Source of the DNA: Flavobacterium sp. IMCC34852
GTDB taxonomy: Bacteria > Bacteroidota > Bacteroidia > Flavobacteriales > Flavobacteriaceae
Length of the DNA stretch: 64,000 nt
Direction of reading: 5' to 3'
Assembly: GCF_030643905.1 (NCBI RefSeq)
Contig: NZ_CP121446.1
Span: 2,772,001 to 2,836,000, forward strand
Part shown: piece by piece, positions 59,710-64,000 of the stretch
Numbering within the stretch: position 1 is the stretch's first letter
Layout of the letters: each line of letters starts with the position of its first letter
Notes under the pieces: generated by a model
Database searches by the model: none
What the model saw: only the letters and a program-made list of their open reading frames with translations
What the model was told of the DNA's origin: nothing
Translations under genes and position numbers: made by a program

Positions 59710-61500
59710 TTGAATTTAAAACGAAAATTGCTATATTTTATTGCCTTGTTTCTCAACATTTACTGTGTGAGCGGACAAGATATTACCCTATACGAGCAAT
59801 TCAACGGGAAGTACGATTTTACTTTTTTTGGTAACACTTTAAATACACAGGAGAACAACTCTATTTTCAGTCCGGTAACCGTTACTTCTTCTTCGGCTAC
59901 GATGAATTTAAACCCAACCGACATCATTGAAAAAGCCTATTTATACTGGGCCGGAAGTGGTGATGGAGATTTCAATGTTACACTCAATTCAACAGCCATT
60001 ACACCTGATAGAACTTTTGCTTACAGCCGCTTTTTTGACACGGTTGAGTTCACTTATTTCAGTGCTTTTAAAGATATTACCACCTTAGTACAAAGTACCG
60101 GTAATGGCACTTATACCCTATCCGATTTGGATATTTCTGCTTTTGAAGAATTACACTTGCAAAGGAGAACCAATTTCGCCGGTTGGGCTATCATTATTAT
60201 TTACAAAAATGACAATTTACCTTTAAATCAAATCAATATTTATGATGGTTTAGAAGGCGTTCCTGATGAATTGGCCATCACGCTAGACAATTTGAATGTA
60301 ATCGATAATCTCAATTCTAAAGTCGGTTTTCTGGCTTGGGAAGGCGATACTTTGTTGGCTACCGAAGAGTTCCGAATCAACGGTGATTTGTTGAGTAATA
60401 CCTTAAACCCGTCGACTAATGTATTTAACGGCACCAATTCATTTACCGGGAATACTACTCTATACAATATGGACTTAGATGTTTATGATATTCAGGATTA
60501 TATTGCCATTGGTGACACCAGCGCAAAAATATCACTGACTTCCTTTCAGGATTTTGTAATGATTAACACAGTAGTAACCAAGCTCAACAGTCAATTACCA
60601 GACGCAACAGTCACAATTGATGCTGTCAACAAAGCTTGTGATTCAAGAACCATCGTGGTTAATTATACGGTTGCCAACCTGAATTGTACCGGACCACTTC
60701 CGGCGGAAACTCCGATTTCGATTTACATTAACGGTCAGCTCATAGAAATCACTGAAACCACTGCCGCAATTCCGGTGGATGGATATGCTACCGGTCAAGT
60801 CACTTTAGTTTTACCCGATTCGGTTCCGGATACATTTGAAATACTCTTTGTAGTGGATGACAAAGGCGACGGCACCGGTGTAGTGTATGAAATGGTGGAA
60901 ACCAACAATACCTTTTCCGTTAGTGAAACCCTTGGTACTTCGCCTACATTCAATCCGTTAGCGAACTTGGTTTCTTGTAATGAAGGATTTACCCAAGCCA
61001 CATTTGATTTTTCCGCTTATGAAACTTCGGTAAAAACTGACCCTGAAAATAGCGTGGGTTTTTATGAAAGTTTAGAAGATGCCATGAATGGCAGCAATCC
61101 TATTTTCAATACTCATAATTATACCGCAAATGTTACCCCTAAAGAGATTTTTGTTAGAATTGACAACGAAAACTGCTACGCAACGACTTCTTTTTTACTG
61201 ACTTCCAGAAATTGTCCGCCAACAGTATACAATTACATTTCGGCCAATAACGACACTCGAAATGACACTTTTACCATTGCCGGATTACAAAATATTTTCT
61301 TAGACTATAAGGTGGAAATTTACAATCGCTGGGGAAAATTAGTTTGGACCGGCAACCAAAACACTGCCAATTGGGATGGCTATATCAAAGAAGGATTAGG
61401 TACTAAAAATGCACCGGACGGAACCTACTTCTATATTCTCTATCTAAATGACCCGGATTATCCTGAACCTATGAGCGGTTATTTGTATTTGGTTCATTAA
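59710..61500 (+). CDS. Secreted protein with type IX (type B, gliding-motility C-terminal) domain
   Basis: 596 residues. The start is a TTG. The signal peptide MNLKRKLLYFIALFLNIYCVSG needs it, no ATG is available upstream, and the next in-frame Met lies beyond the signal. The middle contains beta-rich repeats with a DUF3344-like look (KAYLYWAGSGDGDFNVTLNS, RTNFAGWAIIIIYKND) and a CARDB-like segment near 300-390. The end, from PPTVYNYISANNDTRNDTF through YKVEIYNRWGKLVWTG to GYLYLVH, is the gliding-motility-associated type B sorting domain. It is probably a surface adhesin or matrix protein secreted by the type IX system. Confidence 0.88.
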   Translation: MNLKRKLLYFIALFLNIYCVSGQDITLYEQFNGKYDFTFFGNTLNTQENNSIFSPVTVTSSSATMNLNPTDIIEKAYLYWAGSGDGDFNVTLNSTAITPDRTFAYSRFFDTVEFTYFSAFKDITTLVQSTGNGTYTLSDLDISAFEELHLQRRTNFAGWAIIIIYKNDNLPLNQINIYDGLEGVPDELAITLDNLNVIDNLNSKVGFLAWEGDTLLATEEFRINGDLLSNTLNPSTNVFNGTNSFTGNTTLYNMDLDVYDIQDYIAIGDTSAKISLTSFQDFVMINTVVTKLNSQLPDATVTIDAVNKACDSRTIVVNYTVANLNCTGPLPAETPISIYINGQLIEITETTAAIPVDGYATGQVTLVLPDSVPDTFEILFVVDDKGDGTGVVYEMVETNNTFSVSETLGTSPTFNPLANLVSCNEGFTQATFDFSAYETSVKTDPENSVGFYESLEDAMNGSNPIFNTHNYTANVTPKEIFVRIDNENCYATTSFLLTSRNCPPTVYNYISANNDTRNDTFTIAGLQNIFLDYKVEIYNRWGKLVWTGNQNTANWDGYIKEGLGTKNAPDGTYFYILYLNDPDYPEPMSGYLYLVH

Positions 61501-61517
61501 TAAGAAAAAACTTTTTT

Positions 61518-61525
61518 TAATTTTG
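61518..61525 (+). promoter_or_regulatory. -7 element of SpoU methyltransferase gene
   Basis: TAATTTTG is an exact TAnnTTTG match, 29 bases before the ATG. A small CCGAA/TTCGG hairpin follows in the leader. Confidence 0.5.
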
Positions 61526-61554
61526 TTCCGAAACTTCGGGATTACAACTCTATA

Positions 61555-62346
61555 ATGAAACAAATCACCAGCGCACAAAACCCTTTTATCAAATCTTTGG
61601 TTTTGCTACAGGAAAAGGCTAAGGCCAGAAAACAATCGGGCACTTTTTTGATTGAAGGACAACGCGAAATTGAATTGGCACTCAAAGGTCATTACGAATT
61701 GGAAACCGTCCTTTTTCTTCCTGAATTAATTACCGAACAACAAATAAACCAATTAACGCAGCACCAAATTCCATTAATAGAAATCTCCAAAGAAGTTTAC
61801 CAAAAACTGGCTTATCGCGATACCACAGAAGGTATTTTAGCAGTAGCCAAAATCAAAAACTTATCGCTAACCGATTTAAAACTTCCTGAAAATCCATTAA
61901 TTGTGGTGATGGAAGCTATAGAAAAACCGGGCAATATCGGCGCCATGTTGCGCACTTGTGATGCGGCTAAAGTAGATGCCGTAATCGTCGCCAACCCCAA
62001 AACCGATTTATACAACCCCAATATCGTTCGCTCCAGTGTAGGCTGCTTATTCACCAATCAAATAGCGACCGCATCCACCGAAGAAGTAATTTCGTATTTA
62101 GTTAAAAATAATATCCGTTTTTACAGTGCAACTTTACAAAATTCCACCGCATACCATACCCAAAACTACACCCTACCTACCGCATTGGTCGTTGGCACAG
62201 AAGCCACCGGATTATCCCAACTTTGGCGAGACAAAGCCACGCAAAATATCATTATCCCGATGCAAGGCGAAATCGACAGCATGAACGTTTCGGTAGCCGC
62301 GGCAATTTTGATTTTTGAAGCCAAACGCCAAAGAGGATTTAAGTAA
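61555..62346 (+). CDS. TrmH/SpoU-family rRNA/tRNA 2'-O-methyltransferase
   Basis: 263 residues. An N-terminal substrate-binding domain (KARKQSGTFLIEGQREIELAL) is followed by the knotted SPOUT domain: VVMEAIEKPGNIGAMLRTCDAA, the catalytic-Ser segment VRSSVGCLF, LVVGTEATGLSQLW and IIIPMQGEIDSMNVSVAAAIL. It methylates the 2'-hydroxyl of a specific RNA nucleotide with S-adenosylmethionine. The exact target cannot be named. The serine hydrolase gene follows 16 bases later. Confidence 0.93.
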   Translation: MKQITSAQNPFIKSLVLLQEKAKARKQSGTFLIEGQREIELALKGHYELETVLFLPELITEQQINQLTQHQIPLIEISKEVYQKLAYRDTTEGILAVAKIKNLSLTDLKLPENPLIVVMEAIEKPGNIGAMLRTCDAAKVDAVIVANPKTDLYNPNIVRSSVGCLFTNQIATASTEEVISYLVKNNIRFYSATLQNSTAYHTQNYTLPTALVVGTEATGLSQLWRDKATQNIIIPMQGEIDSMNVSVAAAILIFEAKRQRGFK

Positions 62347-62362
62347 TTATAAATAATGAATT

Positions 62363-63931
62363 ATGACACGAACGAAAGTGAATTGGCGAAGCAATTTTAA
62401 ATTATCATGGCTAGTTCTATTGGCTAGTTTCTCATTAAATGCCCAAATAACAGAAAAAGAAGTCGATGTTTTAGTGGAAAACACCCTTAAAACCTTTAAT
62501 GTTCCCGGCATTGCTGTGGGCATTGTCAAAGATGGAAAATTGGTTTTTGCCAAAGGTTATGGTGTGGCCAACATCAAAACCCAACAAAAAGTAGATGCCA
62601 ATACCTTGTTCGGCATAGCTTCAAATAGTAAAGCGTTTACCGCTTCGGCTTTGGCTATTTTGGTAGATGAAGGCAAAATTAATTGGGATGACAAGGTGAA
62701 AAAATACTTGCCGGAGTTTAAAATGTACGATGACTATGTAACCAATGAATTCACTATTCGCGACTTATTGACCCACAAAAGCGGACTCGGATTAGGCGCA
62801 GGAGATTTAATGATTTGGCCCGATGGTCATGATTTTACACCCAAAGACATTGTCAAAAACATCCAATATTTGAAACCCGTTTCCGGTTTCAGAACTAAAT
62901 ACGATTACGACAATTTGCTCTACGTAATTGCGGGTGAAGTGATCGAGAAAGTTTCAGGTAAAACATGGTGTGATTTTGTGGAAGAAAGACTAATGAAACC
63001 TATTGGCATGAACAAAAGCGCCGCTTCTTGGTCGAGATTAAAAGACACTACCAACGTAATCGTTCCGCATGTACCAACCAACGGCAAACTCGAAATTGTA
63101 CCCAGATATACCAACGCTATTTTTGACGCCGCAGCCGGATTGTATGCTTCCGTAAATGACTTGAGCAACTGGTTGATTGTGCAAATGAACAAAGGAAAAT
63201 ATGGCGAAAACCAACAACTTTTCAGTGAAAAACAATGGAAAGAAATGTGGACTTCTCAAACCATTTTACCATTACCCAATGCCTATCCATACACTTCAAA
63301 TTTTAGGAATTACGGCTTAGGTTGGCGCTTGGAAGACATCAATGGCCATTTACAAGTCTCGCACACCGGCGGATTAGACGGAATCGTTACCCAAACCATC
63401 ATGATTCCCGATGTCAAATTAGGGATTATTGTGCTCACTAACCAACAAAACGGCGCAGCTTTTACAGTGATTTCCAATACCATTAAGGACAGTTATTTGG
63501 GCTTGCCAAAATTTGATCACTTGGCCTATTTTGGTGAGGAAAGAAGGGCAAAAGAAGACAATGCGGATAAAATCACAGAAGAAGTTTGGAAAGTCGTTGA
63601 CCAAAATCTAAAACAAAAAATTAAAATCGACTTCAAAAAATATATCGGAACCTATAACGATAAATGGTTTGGCGAAGTGACTATTTATGAAAAGAAAGGC
63701 AAATTATACTTTGCCTCTACCCGTTCCAAAAGATTAGTCGGTGAAATTTTCTTTTACCAAAACCAAAATTTTGTAGTGAAATGGAATGTTCGAAGTTTCA
63801 ATGCCGATTCACATATTTTCTTTGATTTAGACACCAACGGCAATGCCAATCACTTTACTATGAACGCTATTTCTCCTATGACCGATTTCAGCTATGACTT
63901 CCACGATTTGGATTTTAACAAAGTGAAATAA
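62363..63931 (+). CDS. Exported serine hydrolase (class C beta-lactamase fold) with C-terminal domain
   Basis: 522 residues with a signal peptide (about 13-28, LSWLVLLASFSLNA). The penicillin-binding-protein fold has the SxxK motif at 87-90 (ASNSKAF, nucleophile Ser87), the YxN motif at 182-184 (YDYDN) and the HTG motif at 334-336 (SHTGGLDG). A DUF3471-like beta domain follows at about 420-520 (KYIGTYNDKWFGEVTIYEKKGKL). It may hydrolyse peptides, esters or beta-lactams in the periplasm. Such proteins are often esterase or peptidase-like, so antibiotic resistance is not implied. It lies behind the SpoU gene. Confidence 0.9.
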   Translation: MTRTKVNWRSNFKLSWLVLLASFSLNAQITEKEVDVLVENTLKTFNVPGIAVGIVKDGKLVFAKGYGVANIKTQQKVDANTLFGIASNSKAFTASALAILVDEGKINWDDKVKKYLPEFKMYDDYVTNEFTIRDLLTHKSGLGLGAGDLMIWPDGHDFTPKDIVKNIQYLKPVSGFRTKYDYDNLLYVIAGEVIEKVSGKTWCDFVEERLMKPIGMNKSAASWSRLKDTTNVIVPHVPTNGKLEIVPRYTNAIFDAAAGLYASVNDLSNWLIVQMNKGKYGENQQLFSEKQWKEMWTSQTILPLPNAYPYTSNFRNYGLGWRLEDINGHLQVSHTGGLDGIVTQTIMIPDVKLGIIVLTNQQNGAAFTVISNTIKDSYLGLPKFDHLAYFGEERRAKEDNADKITEEVWKVVDQNLKQKIKIDFKKYIGTYNDKWFGEVTIYEKKGKLYFASTRSKRLVGEIFFYQNQNFVVKWNVRSFNADSHIFFDLDTNGNANHFTMNAISPMTDFSYDFHDLDFNKVK

Positions 63932-64000
63932 GCAACTATTTTAAACATGAATTCCTAAAACAAATTAATTTGGAATTTTATTATTGGAATTTAAATCAAT

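Noticed and set aside
62363..63931. Beta-lactam resistance gene
   Set aside because: The SxxK, YxN and HTG motifs fit the fold, but the C-terminal extra domain and exported esterase/peptidase-like relatives make resistance unsupported.
63948..63976. AATTCC/GGAATT inverted repeat at the right edge
   Set aside because: Only six bases pair and no T run of useful length follows; too weak to call a terminator.

Overview
The window looks like chromosome from a member of the Flavobacteriaceae, most likely Flavobacterium or a close relative. The DNA is AT-rich. Genes lack Shine-Dalgarno sequences, and many are preceded by the Bacteroidetes promoter (TTG, about 19 bp, then TAnnTTTG). Type IX secretion is represented by porX and by cargo proteins with type A and type B C-terminal signals. 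SecD and SecF are fused. No tRNA, rRNA, CRISPR array, phage or insertion sequence was recognised, so this is mostly core genome with a few accessory patches. Layout: 1-2.7 kb holds the tail of a basic protein and a DUF1800/DUF1501 pair. 2.7-5.7 kb is an unknown protein, a TPR histidine kinase and a LuxR-type response regulator, bracketed by two near-identical 57-nt terminator repeats. 5.8-9.1 kb is accessory in character: small unknown proteins, structured intergenic DNA, a DUF2975/HTH pair behind three phased palindromes, and a VOC protein. 9.1-15.5 kb is housekeeping: birA, rsfS, ftsH, a LUD protein, cdsA, psd, an acyl-CoA-binding protein and a lipoprotein superoxide dismutase. 15.6-23.9 kb (minus strand) has an M13 peptidase and a TolC/adaptor/RND efflux operon ending in two small proteins. 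24-29.6 kb has a type IX cargo protein, a tiny Cys/Lys-rich secreted peptide, and a sulfur/persulfide operon: a metallo-beta-lactamase-rhodanese fusion, thioredoxin, an HMA protein and two small Cys-containing membrane proteins. Next to it lie a Crp/Fnr regulator and a divergent DUF2892 gene. 29.7-41.6 kb is core again: porX, tsaE, ald, secDF, mdh, gyrB and asnB. 41.8-49.6 kb carries an unknown exported protein, a GreA/B factor, a plug-less outer-membrane barrel with its large TPR partner, and ftsE. 49.6-59.6 kb is a surface-glycan region: glycosyltransferases, a 2OG-Fe(II) oxygenase, FdtA- and FdtB-like sugar enzymes, a flippase and a GNAT/FemAB-like transferase. 59.7-64 kb ends with a type B type IX cargo, a SpoU methyltransferase and a serine hydrolase. 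The strongest new signals are regulatory. Two TGAT-N4-ATCA palindromes lie 32-33 bp upstream of the -7 elements of the sulfur operon and of the DUF2892 gene, on either side of the Crp/Fnr gene. Three ATATTTATT-containing palindromes lie exactly 21 bp apart in front of the DUF2975/HTH operon.
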